Positions 12,701 through 21,797 of a stretch of DNA of 64,000 nt are shown here, piece by piece (position 1 is the stretch's first letter; each line of letters begins with the position of its first letter). The stretch is from contig NC_064762.1 in NCBI RefSeq assembly GCF_011397635.1, positions 26,022,117-26,086,116 on the forward strand, read 5' to 3'. The notes under the pieces are model-generated. The model was not told the origin of the DNA. It did not search any database and saw nothing but the letters and a program-made list of their open reading frames with translations. Source of the stretch: Epinephelus fuscoguttatus. Its lineage: Eukaryota > Chordata > Actinopteri > Perciformes > Serranidae. The position numbers and the translations under genes were made by a program.

Positions 12701-15700
12701 CTGCATTTATCCGGGCTCGGGACCGGCCCAATGAAAACACTGGCTTGTGCCCCTTGGGGCTGCATTTCCATTTATCTTATAAACGTCACTCATAAATATG
12801 ATATTTCAACATACCTTAGCGAGTTGAGCATTTATCCAGTTAGTGAAGGTCCTTTTCTGAATCTGCTCATGCTCCACTGTCGAGGAAACACACACAAAAA
12901 GATGTGATTGAATTGTATGTTTCTAATGTCTTACATAAAAACAGTTATGAAGTACTGGACACTAAAATCCACGTTCTCAGATGATATTTGATTGTGAACA
13001 TAATAAACACATTAAAAGGAAACATGATGACTCTTTGTGGATCTTGTACGCTTGTGTTTGCTGGTAGTAGCAACAAGTACTTTGTGACATAATTTTTGAT
13101 CACAAAGACATGTTGGTAACACTTTACTTGAAGGTATCTACATAAGGGTGACATGACACTGTCATAACTATGACATAACATGGTCATGAACCTGTCGTGA
13201 ACATTATGTACATGTCATGAACATTTATGACTGCTGTCATTAAGTGTCATTCGGTTTTTGTAATGGCAAGTTGACATTGTTTGGGTTGTCTTGATTATGA
13301 CAACTTGACATTAATCAAAGTGACATTACCAGGAGTTGTCTTTGTCATGACAAGTTGACATTAACAAAAAAAATGCACCTCTTTTTGTGTTTATGACAAG
13401 TTGACATCATGATTATTATTGTTTTGACAAAGACATCTTCTGGTAATGTCACTTTGATTAATGTCAAGTTGTCATAATCAAGACAACCCAAACAATGTAA
13501 ACTTGTCATTACAAAAACCAAATCACACTTAATGACAGCAGTCATAAACGTTTATGACATGTATATAATGTTTATGACAAGTTCATGACAGTGTCATGTC
13601 ATAGTTATGACAGTGTCATGTCACCCTTATGTAGATACCTTCAAGTAAAGTGTTACCAAAATGTTTAATTTTGTGTTTCATAAGCATGTTTAGTTTGTGC
13701 ATTAACATGTAGCTAACCTGAGAAGCATTGGCACCCGTCACACTTAATGATACTCCCAAATAACACAGGCACACGCTTTGTCTGACTTTTGTCTGATGAC
13801 ATGATGATACAAGGATCTGACGGACGTGGGACAAACACTGTATGAAGCTGAAATGAATGTTCTGTACTTCAAATTTAGGGTACGTATCTGTCCATGCACA
13901 TGTGCTGTGCCAAAGCCTTCGCTGATATCAGATTTGTGTTGTGACTAAACATAAATTCCACCCCTGGGTTGTTGCAGTCTCCTCAATATGACTTTATTTA
14001 TCACTTCCATTTTGGGTTACACTGGGAACATAGTCGTATGCATGCAAATATACTCTTGACTACCACAATGCCATATGACAGATTGTACAAAACACTCACA
14101 TACATTACCTGACTGTTTGGAATATGCTGCTGTATAGTCCATAATAATCCTGAATTTTAGTAAGAGCAGTGGGAACCCTTGTCTGAGCTGCTACTCACTG
14201 ACATCAGAAGACTGAAGGACTTTTCGACCCTCCATGCTGATGACCAATGGCCAATAATTCCATGTATGATGAGCAAAAACTCTACTTTAACCAACATATA
14301 ACTGCCTTCTCTAACACAAGATGACCCAGAGTAGCATGCTTCCTCTTTAAACTTAGCTGCCGGCTGGGGTCCGGCTACAAGACGGGATGGCTTCCAAGAC
14401 AGACAAACATAGATACTGAGGCTGACACACACACACAGAGCAAATATACGTCACACTTACAGCAATGATGAATTACCAGAATGACATATGCACACACACA
14501 CTGAGGGGATTTTGGGCATATATGGTTCTTGAGAGGCACTAGACCAGATCCTAAGCTTCTGTTGCCAAAACATGAACCTTTAAATTATAAAAGCTTTCCT
14601 GGTTACAGTACTGAGGAAGTGACAGGAAGCTAAAGGAAAGATGCAAGTTGTTTTGGAACAACTGGGAACAAATGGATTATTTCTGTGTCTGCTGCTGTTT
14701 ACTGCTTTAATCAAAATTGTTTGCAGAATATTAGCAACTGTATTTAACATATGGCTATAATTTATCCTGCACTGAAACACACAGTCAGATTTATAAACTC
14801 CCACTTGTAGATATGTGCTGTTTGTTTAAGAGAGTGCCGAGGCAGGAAACTCCTGAGCAGTGTAATCACATGACTCCACCCAGTTCACCTGGCATGCCCA
14901 GTGCAAACAGCAGCAACAGGCTTCACCACAGTAACAATAATGTCCTGCTTCAGGCTGTTGTTACCTGGCATCAATGAGTTACAGGGCATTGTGTTTGTTT
15001 TCAACAAACACAATGACACAATGCAGACATGATTTACTGATAGTAGTTTTGTACACAGTTGGCATGGCCATGTGTCTGATATGCCCTGATGTGCAATCCT
15101 TAGTTAAAAAATAAAGCACAATCAATTGCTTATAATGCAGGTGAGGAAAGTAATCATCGTAAAGTCGGTGGTTCTGGTAAACACAGATGGAGAGACTCAT
15201 CTTTTTCTGCAGAAATTAAAGAAACAGTTGGACTTGCTGGAATTTAAATACAATCTGGACTTGAATGGTTCTGTCCTTGCTGCAGTGACCGTGGGTTGGA
15301 TCCAACCTGTGGCCTTTTGCTGCATGTCGTCCCCCCTCTCTCTCCTCCCCTCATGCTATGTTGTCCTATCATTAAAGGCAAGAAAAAAATAATCTTAAAA
15401 AAAAAAAATGCAGTCAAATGTCTGAACTAGGGACACACGCTGCATGGGTATAAATCGGATCGACGTACATAATAGTTATCATTTAAATTCACCATGTTGT
15501 GTCTGTTAATATGCAAGTGCAGTGCATCTTTTTATTTATTTATTTTGCTTTTATGGACCAGTTTTGTAATGTTATAGTTCGTACACTTGCTTCGTGAAAA
15601 AAATTCAAATAAAAAAAAAAAAAAAGTGCAAGTATGTAACTGATTATAAACTACAGCTGTATTTAAAAAAACATGTTCTTGCAGCATTAAATGATGACAA

Positions 15701-16705
15701 AGTTTTGCACATCTTGCTATCGTATGAATATTTCCAAATCACATGAGATATGGCTTTATGGATTTATTTCCTTTTAATACATGCACCACTTACAGAGATG
15801 CAACACTTAATTCAACAGGTAAATGTTCAGTAAAGACGAAATTTGTATCGTTTTCAAAGGTGAGATAACAAAACTGGGAGTACCAGCATGTTTGGTAACT
15901 AACCATTTGCCCAATGGTTGAATATGGTGACTTTCCATGTAATTTTCCATGACTAGTCTATTGCCATGATCACATATTTACTGATGTCTAAACTAACGAG
16001 AACAATCATTCTACCGTGCTGCCAATAACATACATGACACAGACTGAATAAAACTAAAGAGCAGAATTGAAATTGAACAAATACAAAAATACAGATATTA
16101 TGTAAGCAAGTAAAGATAAGAAATATAAATAACAAAAGCCATGATTCTTCTCAAATTCAATAATGAAAATTAAGTAAGAAGCTGAAAAGATCCCGTTATT
16201 AACATATTGTATTTTGTAAACTGGGATGTTACAAGTTCCCTCTTCTGTGTGTGAATGGAATACAGCTGTTAACTAGTTTTCTTAATATCAGAGGAGCCCT
16301 AAAATGTCAAAGATGTAATGTTCACACATACATGTTGTGTCTACAGAAGGCTGGACACACTGACACACCTCTATAACCAACTCTCTCACCAAACACTAAC
16401 AAGACAACAACCATAAGCATATAACTGTTTCGTTTCCAGGCACTGAAATTATTTTAACCTGTTGTTTACCTGCCTTTTAAAAATCAGAACAGTTATCTCC
16501 TTTCACCACTTCCATTTCCACATGCTGAAATATCTCCCTAACACATTTCATAATTTGGCCACCACTTTGAGCGCCCCATGCAGCACATCACATGTCACAA
16601 CATGTATAAAAGTACAGAAATAGCCTGACCTTGGAGGAGCATGTGCACGTTGTCAATGTCCAATGGAATCCCTCCATCGTCCTCCTCTGCTCCACCTGAA
16701 GCCAT
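614..16705 (-). CDS. syne2: Nesprin-2 (syne2), N-terminal 686 residues, 3' part outside window
   Basis: Sixteen coding exons on the minus strand join in phase into 686 codons from an ATG at 16705; the gene continues past the left edge. Exons (plus coordinates): 16630-16705, 12815-12876, 8125-8220, 7888-7965, 7696-7788, 5714-5910, 5252-5451, 4634-4734, 3994-4107, 3758-3895, 3396-3560, 3049-3161, 1580-1748, 1267-1363, 900-1105, 614-766. Calponin-homology domain 1 spans about residues 31-138 ([29 protein letters not shown]). A Ser/Pro-rich linker follows, then CH2 at about 186-292 ([26 protein letters not shown]). Spectrin-like helical repeats start near residue 302 (e.g. [10 protein letters not shown]). 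Nesprin-2 is a giant outer-nuclear-membrane protein; the CH pair binds F-actin and the distant C-terminal KASH tail binds SUN proteins. SYNE2 is preferred over SYNE1 because of [34 protein letters not shown] and FLQYSND. The introns hold many transposons. Confidence 0.93.
900..1105 (-). CDS. syne2: syne2 coding exon 15
   Basis: A 206-nt exon containing [20 protein letters not shown] and TWLAQEIQ, a spectrin-like repeat boundary typical of nesprins (W..Y...L..L..WL). Donor GAAG|gtaacg. Confidence 0.9.
1267..1363 (-). CDS. syne2: syne2 coding exon 14
   Basis: A 97-nt exon encoding [20 protein letters not shown], predicted helical. Acceptor tgtctag, donor GCTAG|gtatga, phase 1. Confidence 0.87.
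1580..1748 (-). CDS. syne2: syne2 coding exon 13
   Basis: A 169-nt exon encoding [20 protein letters not shown] through LLLLQDWH. The acceptor gaaaacag was chosen because it restores the codon split from exon 12. Donor CAT|gtaagt. Confidence 0.9.
2211..2969. mobile_element. TTAA-flanked MITE, copy 1
   Basis: The element (2215-2965) begins with GGTCCAGTGTTTAAG and ends with its inverted counterpart CTCAAGCACTGGACC. Each end is bordered by TTAA. Internal blocks such as CTAGTGGTGAGAATTGCAG recur at 18.1 and 21.1 kb. The TTAA target and short terminal inverted repeats fit a non-autonomous piggyBac-like element; no transposase is visible. Confidence 0.65.
3049..3161 (-). CDS. syne2: syne2 coding exon 12
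   Basis: A 113-nt exon encoding [20 protein letters not shown] and [13 protein letters not shown], matching the nesprin VPPxKLEEMKRR segment. Donor AGACG|gtatgt, phase 2. Confidence 0.92.
3396..3560 (-). CDS. syne2: syne2 coding exon 11
   Basis: A 165-nt phase-0 exon with [20 protein letters not shown], aligning to the nesprin segment LPPPLxxxxxWLQxxE. A (GT)n tract lies about 10 nt upstream of the acceptor (ttccccag). Confidence 0.92.
3569..3593. repeat. (CA)n microsatellite next to syne2 exon 11 acceptor
   Basis: Perfect CA repeat on the plus strand. In the syne2 transcript it is a (UG)n tract just upstream of the 3' splice site of exon 11. Confidence 0.9.
3758..3895 (-). CDS. syne2: syne2 coding exon 10
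   Basis: A 138-nt phase-0 exon including [20 protein letters not shown] and [12 protein letters not shown], a spectrin-like helix pair matching the nesprin xLRxAWDxL motif. Confidence 0.9.
3994..4107 (-). CDS. syne2: syne2 coding exon 9
   Basis: A 114-nt phase-0 exon beginning [20 protein letters not shown], predicted helical, between CH2 and the first spectrin-like repeats. Acceptor attgtag, donor gtaagc. Confidence 0.88.
4634..4734 (-). CDS. syne2: syne2 coding exon 8 (end of CH2)
   Basis: A 101-nt exon encoding [20 protein letters not shown] then QYSND, the end of CH2. It is very strongly conserved in nesprins. A small inverted-repeat element ends 33 nt before its acceptor (gcacctcag). 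Confidence 0.95.
4767..4957. mobile_element. Short inverted-repeat MITE in syne2 intron 7
   Basis: About 190 bp. It opens with AAGCCCAGTTCAGACCAAAG and closes with the inverted equivalent CTTTGGTATGAACTGGGCTT; the inverted repeats continue inward with mismatches. There is no coding capacity. It lies 33 nt from the acceptor of exon 8. Superfamily not determined. Confidence 0.6.
5252..5451 (-). CDS. syne2: syne2 coding exon 7 (CH2 core)
   Basis: A 200-nt exon containing [20 protein letters not shown] and [11 protein letters not shown], the CH2 core. The acceptor is ctctgcag and the donor CCCAGG|gtcagg, phase 1. Confidence 0.95.
5714..5910 (-). CDS. syne2: syne2 coding exon 6 (linker and start of CH2)
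   Basis: A 197-nt exon: [20 protein letters not shown], a Pro/Ser-rich linker, then [16 protein letters not shown] opening CH2. The acceptor is ctgtttcag; a LINE begins only about 27 nt upstream of it. The donor is AAAAA|gtgggt, a weaker site than its neighbours. Confidence 0.93.
5938..7405 (+). mobile_element. 5'-truncated LINE with reverse transcriptase (Rex1/CR1-like)
   Basis: A non-LTR retrotransposon lying antisense inside syne2 intron 5. The reading frame is open from about 5940 to about 6655 and covers reverse transcriptase blocks: [44 protein letters not shown] and the catalytic [10 protein letters not shown] one-base shift near 6659 moves the frame, which then runs to 7235 ([24 protein letters not shown]). 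The 3' end carries (ATCA)n at about 7380-7405. The 5' half (ORF1, endonuclease) is missing. This is a jockey-superfamily type; Rex1/CR1 clade is my best guess. Not autonomous as it stands. Confidence 0.85.
7505..7660. mobile_element. TTAA-type MITE fragment, copy 2
   Basis: Starts AAGGTCCAGTGTGTAGGATT and continues with the family sequence GGGATATATTAGCAGAAATG. The other end is missing. Same family as the copies at 2.2, 18.0, 21.1, 24.2 and 32.8 kb. Confidence 0.6.
7696..7788 (-). CDS. syne2: syne2 coding exon 5 (end of CH1)
   Basis: A 93-nt exon encoding [20 protein letters not shown] and then [11 protein letters not shown], the signature last helices of CH1 in nesprins. Boundaries are atttag and gtgagt. 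Confidence 0.94.
7888..7965 (-). CDS. syne2: syne2 coding exon 4 (CH1)
   Basis: A 78-nt exon encoding [20 protein letters not shown] and the following FLKKKS, matching the CH1 segment HRxNIExALxFL. The donor TCT|gtatgt is followed on the coding strand by an A-rich tract (T-rich at 7846-7876 on the plus strand). Confidence 0.92.
8125..8220 (-). CDS. syne2: syne2 coding exon 3 (CH1)
   Basis: A 96-nt in-phase exon that includes [20 protein letters not shown], the conserved CH1 core, bounded by gttacag and a gtgagt donor. Confidence 0.93.
8600..9060. repeat. Dispersed repeat, inverted copy of 18.95-19.62 kb
   Basis: Aligns in inverse orientation with 18953-19620. Shared stretches include GGATTTTTCCAT, GGATTTTGGATTATTGC, GGCTATAAAC and TCTGAAGCTTGTGTTAACCA. 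Non-coding; family not identified. Confidence 0.65.
9268..9460 (+). mobile_element. V-SINE-like SINE, 3' part
   Basis: Contains the conserved fish SINE tail: GGTGACTCTAAATTGGCCGT, TGAATGTGAGTGTGAATGGT, CCCTGCCTCTCACCCAATGA and GGATAAGCGG. The tRNA-like head is missing. It lies in syne2 intron 2. Confidence 0.7.
9820..10490. mobile_element. Candidate decayed transposon with C/G-run ends
   Basis: Two copies of GGGGCCAAAATTGCCCCCAA, at about 9911 and 10452, sit near the ends of a roughly 660-bp stretch. The outer ends are weakly inverted (GAAATTAGCA versus TGTTAATTTC). No coding sequence. The boundaries are uncertain. Confidence 0.35.
12297..12420 (+). mobile_element. L2-like LINE 3' end fragment
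   Basis: Carries TCCTTATCCACTGTGAGGGT, GGACAGAGGGATGTCATATG and CTGTAAAGCCCTCTGAGGCA. These match the 3' end of the longer L2-like element at 55.4-57.1 kb. Confidence 0.7.
12425..12710 (+). mobile_element. V-SINE-like SINE copies, partial
   Basis: A SINE tail (GAGGATAAGCGGTTAGAAAA, then GGATGGATGGAT) is followed by a second partial copy with the central domain TTCATGTTCTCCCTGTGTCA, CTCCGGCTTCCTCCCACAGT and AAAGACATGCAGGTTAAG. Confidence 0.65.
12815..12876 (-). CDS. syne2: syne2 coding exon 2 (start of CH1)
   Basis: Encodes [20 protein letters not shown], the first helix of calponin-homology domain 1. The acceptor is cctcgacag and the donor is AAG|gtatgt. The 62-nt length restores phase 0. 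Confidence 0.92.
13114..13659. repeat. Long inverted repeat (foldback element), 546 bp
   Basis: Begins TTGGTAACACTTTACTTGAA and ends with the exact inverse TTCAAGTAAAGTGTTACCAA. Both arms, about 250 nt each, pair along most of their length; a short loop lies near 13370-13400. TGACATTAA and GTCATGACA motifs recur within the arms. It is non-coding and located in syne2 intron 1. A foldback MITE is likely; the superfamily is unknown. Confidence 0.8.
15280..15412 (+). mobile_element. SINE/LINE 3' tail fragment
   Basis: Contains TTTTGCTGCATGTCGTCCCC, CTCTCTCTCCTCCCC and an A-rich end, a sequence form often seen as the 3' end of fish retroposons. Only the tail is present. Confidence 0.4.
16630..16705 (-). 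CDS. syne2: syne2 coding exon 1
   Basis: Starts at ATG (16705) and encodes [20 protein letters not shown] and on to MLLQ, resembling the acidic nesprin-2 N-terminus. The donor reads CCAAG|gtcagg, phase 1. Upstream untranslated exons are not identified. Confidence 0.88.
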
Positions 16706-18039
16706 GTAGCCTCCAGCCACACAGCACGTAGTCAACCTCAGAAAGGTCCAGGAGACATGGATTAGTAAATCGTTAACTCAAGAGAAATAAACAATGCCAA
16801 AAAGTGAGAAACTGCTCTGTCAAACAATGAAAAACTACAGTCAAAGCTCCTTCCGCAGCATTCAAGTTAGCCGCCTCCACTGGCTGAGTAGTCACGTTAA
16901 GAATGCACCCATACACACCCTTACCTTACCACACACAGATACATGTACACACATGCAAATCCTCAAACAAAGAGCTCAAAGAGGAAGAACAGCCATCCTG
17001 TACTATATGGAAAGATGCAGTACCACACTGCTGTAACACAGATATTCAAAAACAGATGGCCTGGTCACAAATCTTCAACATACCTGCAGCAGGACTGTTG
17101 TCACTGAAGACAGCTACAGTATGCTGCATTCAGAGTGTGTACCATGTCCCAAAAAATGTCCTCAGCTGTGTCCTTTCATATTGGCACAAGTCTGCGGTGA
17201 TTCACTGTGTTGAGTCCCCTCAAATAGGACTTGGCTTTAGGTGCTCATAAATGAAACAAGGTGCCTCTTGCCGATTGGAGTGTGAGGACAAACAAGGGTG
17301 GAAAGTCCCACCCTTGCTCACAACAGGCCAAACCACTCCTGCAGGCTCTCAGTCAAACTTAGTATCCTTTGGCTAAAAAGTTATCAAATGTTCTCAAATC
17401 CCAGAGTTGATTAGTTTGATCTTTGTTGCTGACGTTTCAGGAAACAGAAACATATAAATTCCATTTACAGACAAAGACCTTTGGTTTGATGCATCAATGT
17501 GAAACTTTTGGGTTCATGCTGACTCCTGACTCTGCAATAGACAGTATCAAATCAAAAAAATGATTCTGCTTTCACTTTCACTTTCTCAGTTTCACATTGA
17601 GTTACAGGGCAATTTCAAGGATTTTCCATCCATCTGAACAGAAACAGGGTGCAGCACCAGTGGAGCATGTTACCCTATGCCATTTTTACCCTTGACAGCA
17701 GTGCCAGTGTTGTATTTGTTGTTTCACTATGGTGAGCAGACAGAGCTGGTGGACAGTCTGTGTGCCATGTAGCAGCTGCGCCCTCACCTCACATTCCCAC
17801 CTCTGCTCTGGCTGTGCCACAGGCGCCAAAAAAGCAGAACAGGAGTTAAAGTTGAACTGATTCTCTTGGAAGTCTAAAACTGTGTAACACTACATCAAGT
17901 AAAAAAATACCCATACCATGATAACAATGTGATTGAAACTGAAAGTGAGGCAGGGTTTTTTTTCATGTTAAAAGGTTATTGTAGTGCATGACAACTGTGT
18001 TCAGAGAACATAGATTTTAAAAGCAAAGCACCACTTAAG

Positions 18040-18427
18040 GGAAAAGGAACAGTGCATAAGATTTAAGGAGAGTTTGTGCTGTCTAGTGGTGGGAATTGCA
18101 GATTGCAAGCAGCTAAAACTTCTCAATGTTCAGGAGCTTTTTGTTGGGAGCCGAATTCTCCGCAGAGGTCTTGTCTTCTCCAGAGACATGAGGCACGCAA
18201 CTGATAAGAGTCTTTGGTGTGACAGAAAGAGTTATTAGTGCAAAGACAGAGACAGACAAACATAATGGTGTAACTTGGTGATCTCCATAACGAGGACCGG
18301 CTCATTCTAAGTTAACAAAAACCCAACAGTTCTAATTTTCAGGTGATTATACACTAAAGAAAGCATATTTATTATATTGCATTTATGCCAATATATCACC
18401 CTAAGTCCTACACACTGGAGCTTTAAA
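18040..18427. mobile_element. TTAA-type MITE, copy 3
   Basis: The internal family block TCTAGTGGTGGGAATTGCAG and the right end CCTACACACTGGAGCTTTAA are clear. The left end is degraded. About 390 bp, non-coding. Confidence 0.6.
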
Positions 18428-18952
18428 GGAAACTGGTATCAGGCTAAATTGCATGAAAAAGTATGTGACAGTTGTCAAACTCTTAGTCCCCCTGACAGAT
18501 CAATTTTGCATCCTGCTATTTTGACTTATAAAGGCTCAAGTGTGCCACCAGAGTAGTTATAATATTTTTCATTGGTCAAATATTGTTAACCTAAAGACAC
18601 TGAGCCAATGTGCAAAACAAGATAAAACCAAGCAATTCTTAATGACCATTTGTTGACACATAATGTCCAAAACCTTTCTTCTGACTAATCCATCCAATCT
18701 GACACAGACTTAATTGCACTGTATTTATGGGTACCATTATTTTTTCCAACACATACTGTTGGCTTTGTTCAGTGATCACCAATAAAAGGTATCTTGAGAA
18801 TTACCAAAATGAGCTTCATATCCATGATTTCCATGAGTTACATAGGTTATATGACAAAAAAATCTAACTTAATTCTGAGACTATGACAATCGGTCATTAG
18901 TTTATAGCATTATAGCCACACTACCTTTTTACTCTATTGAATATAACTTCAT

Positions 18953-19620
18953 TAAAGGGCCACTACACCCATTTTCAAAATGCATACATGTTATTCCTAT
19001 AGTCTAAAGCGCTACAAAAATATTAGAAAACATGAACAACTCTCTCCCAAATCCAAAAAATTAAGTGCAAAAACTCAAATTTGTAATGTCATAGGGTAAA
19101 AAGTCTAGAGCTGCTCCACTGACAGTGAATAGGTAAAGGTGTTCTAGATGACACTGAGAGCACCCAGGGCAATGAAGTGCCCCATTTTACCGCTCCTGGT
19201 TCCCTCATCTGCTGTTCCCTCCCAAAAGGATTTGGGTTACATGCCTGAAAAAGGCTCTGTGGTTAACACAAGCTTCAGATTCTTTCACATTTTGTTCCAC
19301 AACATAAAATATGTCAGTAAATACCACTCATGAATTCTGACACTTTTATGTGTCTTACAAATGTGGTTGATAAGTGGCTGAATGACACTACAGAATGTCA
19401 TCACGCTAAACACAGCTTTACAGCCTCAATATGATAGGATTTTTAAATCATGTGACTGTGGTGCAGTATGTTTATAGCCTAAAATTGCAACTATCATTAA
19501 CACTTGTTTGCCACAGAGTTTACATTCTGCAATAATCCAAAATCCAATGGAAAAATCCCATTATCTTTTTGATAGGGGAAACAGGGTGACGCTAACTATG
19601 TGTCGCCATCCTTTGAGCAC
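18953..19620. repeat. Dispersed repeat, inverted partner of 8.60-9.06 kb
   Basis: Shares long blocks, in inverse orientation, with 8600-9060 (e.g. GCAATAATCCAAAATCC and GGTTAACACAAGCTTCAGA). Non-coding. A second short repeat with CAGCTCCAGACTTTATACTT follows at 19.70-19.78 kb and recurs near 49.4, 50.0 and 50.8 kb. Confidence 0.65.
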
Positions 19621-20049
19621 TCTATATTCTGAGTATATGGGTACATTTTCTGTTTCACAACGGAGAACAGTACAATAGAATGAAGCTCATGTGGCTCCCA
19701 TTAACTGTCTAAAGATCAGCTCCAGACTTTATACTTTATGATATTACAAGTGTATGACTTCCTTCTCTGGTTTCTGGCTTTGAGAGAGAGCAGCTCATGT
19801 TCACAAACATTGATTGAACTTTCCTTGGCCATGGAAATAACATACTGGAATTCCTAACTTAGGTGGTGTTCACCTTTAACTTTAGATTTCAGATTTCATT
19901 TAAAATCATAATGAGTCAAGTGAGAGAGGCTCACTGTGTTTAGCAATTATGGTTAGGTCCTCAAGGTGGAGCCAAGAGATAGCCAGTAGGCTGTCAAATA
20001 CATTAATATGTACCTCCATTTGGTGGCGCTACAAACCAAAACATGTATA

Positions 20050-20151
20050 TGATACTACACCGTTGAGCGTAGAAGAAGACTTCCTCCACGACTTTGACGT
20101 TAGCTGCAGCGGCTGTCCTGACCTTCTCACAGCAGCGTGACAAACTGAAAG
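20050..20151 (+). other. atp5mj: Probable 5' untranslated exon of atp5mj
   Basis: Ends at a strong donor (CTGAAAG|gtaaga) at 20151 after a moderately GC-rich stretch, followed by an intron reaching the coding exon at 21674. The transcription start was not determined; 20050 is approximate. Confidence 0.5.
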
Positions 20152-21083
20152 GTAAGACAAGAGTTTGCACTTATTTAGTGAAGTCACTTCACTCACAACA
20201 GAAAAACAGTTTCCTTCCTCACGTCAGCAATTTAACATGAAGCTATCATCTGCACTTACTGTGGTTGTGTGTACTACTGTTGCAGGTGTACTTGGCTAGC
20301 TAGCTAGCATCTTGCTAATTAGCGTCTATCTAGTTCTACAGTAGAGACTATGCTAGCACGCTAACTAGCAGCCATTCATTGATTGGAGTAGTTTGATGGA
20401 CAAGTTTAAGTAACCCAACAACTATATTAACGGTATATCTGCTTTCAAATATTCTCTTCCTTTGGTCAACCGACTTCTACACATTCAGTGCTAACGGAAC
20501 TCAAGTTGAAGTTGGGACGTTAGCACTAACATTAGCCAACTACATTACGTTATTGTCAGTGCAGATAAGTTATTGAACTCGTCAGTGAAAAAACAATGTC
20601 TCTTATTCCGCCAACACTTAGTGTAGACAAGTGAAATTGTGTTATTTTACCTCTTCAGTTGACCAGTGTTTAATAGGTGGCCAAAGTCATAGCAAGGCCT
20701 GACAGTAATGAGGGTCACGGTAGCATTGAAGGAACCAAATAACATTGTCTGAATGGAGGAAATTGTTTCTTAAACTCAGCGTTAGCTTCAGTGCAGCCTG
20801 ACATCTTGAATAGCTTCAAGGTGGGAAATTAACTTTTTCGTCCACATGCCACTGTGGCAGGTGCATATAATCCAAAATCTAGCAGGAACTCTGTTACCAT
20901 TGCTTTTTTTGGCTGGCTAGTTTAGCAAATCCAGCAGCCACTTTCATATTTGGCTGGTGGCTGATGCTTAATTTCAAACACTGAATGGATCATGCCAGAA
21001 CTATTAACTCTAATAAATTAAATATCCACACTTAGTCCTGGAAAGGAAGGTTAACAGCCACACATCACTAACCGGGTTGTGAC

Positions 21084-21577
21084 TTAAAGGTCAAGTGTGC
21101 AAGATTTAGGTGGATTTAGTGGCATGAAATGGTGATAATTGCCGATTGCAACCAGCTGAAACTTCTCCTGGATAGAATTCCTTAAGCATTCACTGTTGAG
21201 GAGGCTTTTTTTTACTGGGGACAGCATCATCTGCAGAGGTCTTTCTCTCCAGAACAAACAGATCTAGTAATTTAAACCAGTTAAAAAACATTGAATCAAG
21301 CAGTTTCATGTTAAAAATCTGGGTTATTCTGATGCTGCTTGTTGTGGAGGGGCTGCTAACGACGTATGTCAATGCAAAAATGTGAATGCCCGCCTAGAGC
21401 CAGTGTTTGGTTTGTCCATGCCAGGCTACTGTAGGAACATACTGGTGCAACATAGTGATCTCTGGAGACAAGGACCCACTCCCTGTGTAGATATAAATTG
21501 CTCATACTAACATATCAAAAACACTACAGTTCTTATTTTCAGGTGATCATACACTAAAGAAAACATACTTATTATAC
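21084..21577. mobile_element. TTAA-type MITE, copy 4 (atp5mj intron)
   Basis: Starts TTAAAGGTCAAGTGTGCAAG. It shares internal blocks with copy 1, such as CAACCAGCTGAAACTTCTCC and CAGGCTACTGTA. The right terminal repeat is missing. Confidence 0.6.
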
Positions 21578-21673
21578 CACTGATATAAAGTGATATTTGA
21601 GCTTATGTCATTGCTGACTGAGTACATGAGCACTGGTATGAGACTGACATTATGCTGTTGCTTTCTCCCACAG

Positions 21674-21797
21674 ATGTTTGGAGTCGCGTTTAAAAATTGG
21701 TGGTCCAAGGTTGGCCCTTACTACACTAAGGCATACGTGGAGGTTTGGCCAGGCCTTGCCATCATGACATACGCGTACTACAAAATTTCCTATGGAG
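21674..21797 (+). CDS. atp5mj: atp5mj coding exon 1
   Basis: Begins with the ATG immediately after a tcccacag acceptor and ends TATGGAG|gtgagt, phase 1. It encodes the N-terminus and the membrane span. Confidence 0.92.

Larger units (their letters stand above)
16706..20000. other. Intergenic region between divergent syne2 and atp5mj
   Basis: The two genes are transcribed away from this interval, so both promoters should lie in or at its edges. No TATA box could be assigned with confidence. It holds a TTAA-type MITE (about 18.04-18.43 kb) and a long dispersed repeat (18.95-19.62 kb). Short open frames here show no family features. Confidence 0.6.
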
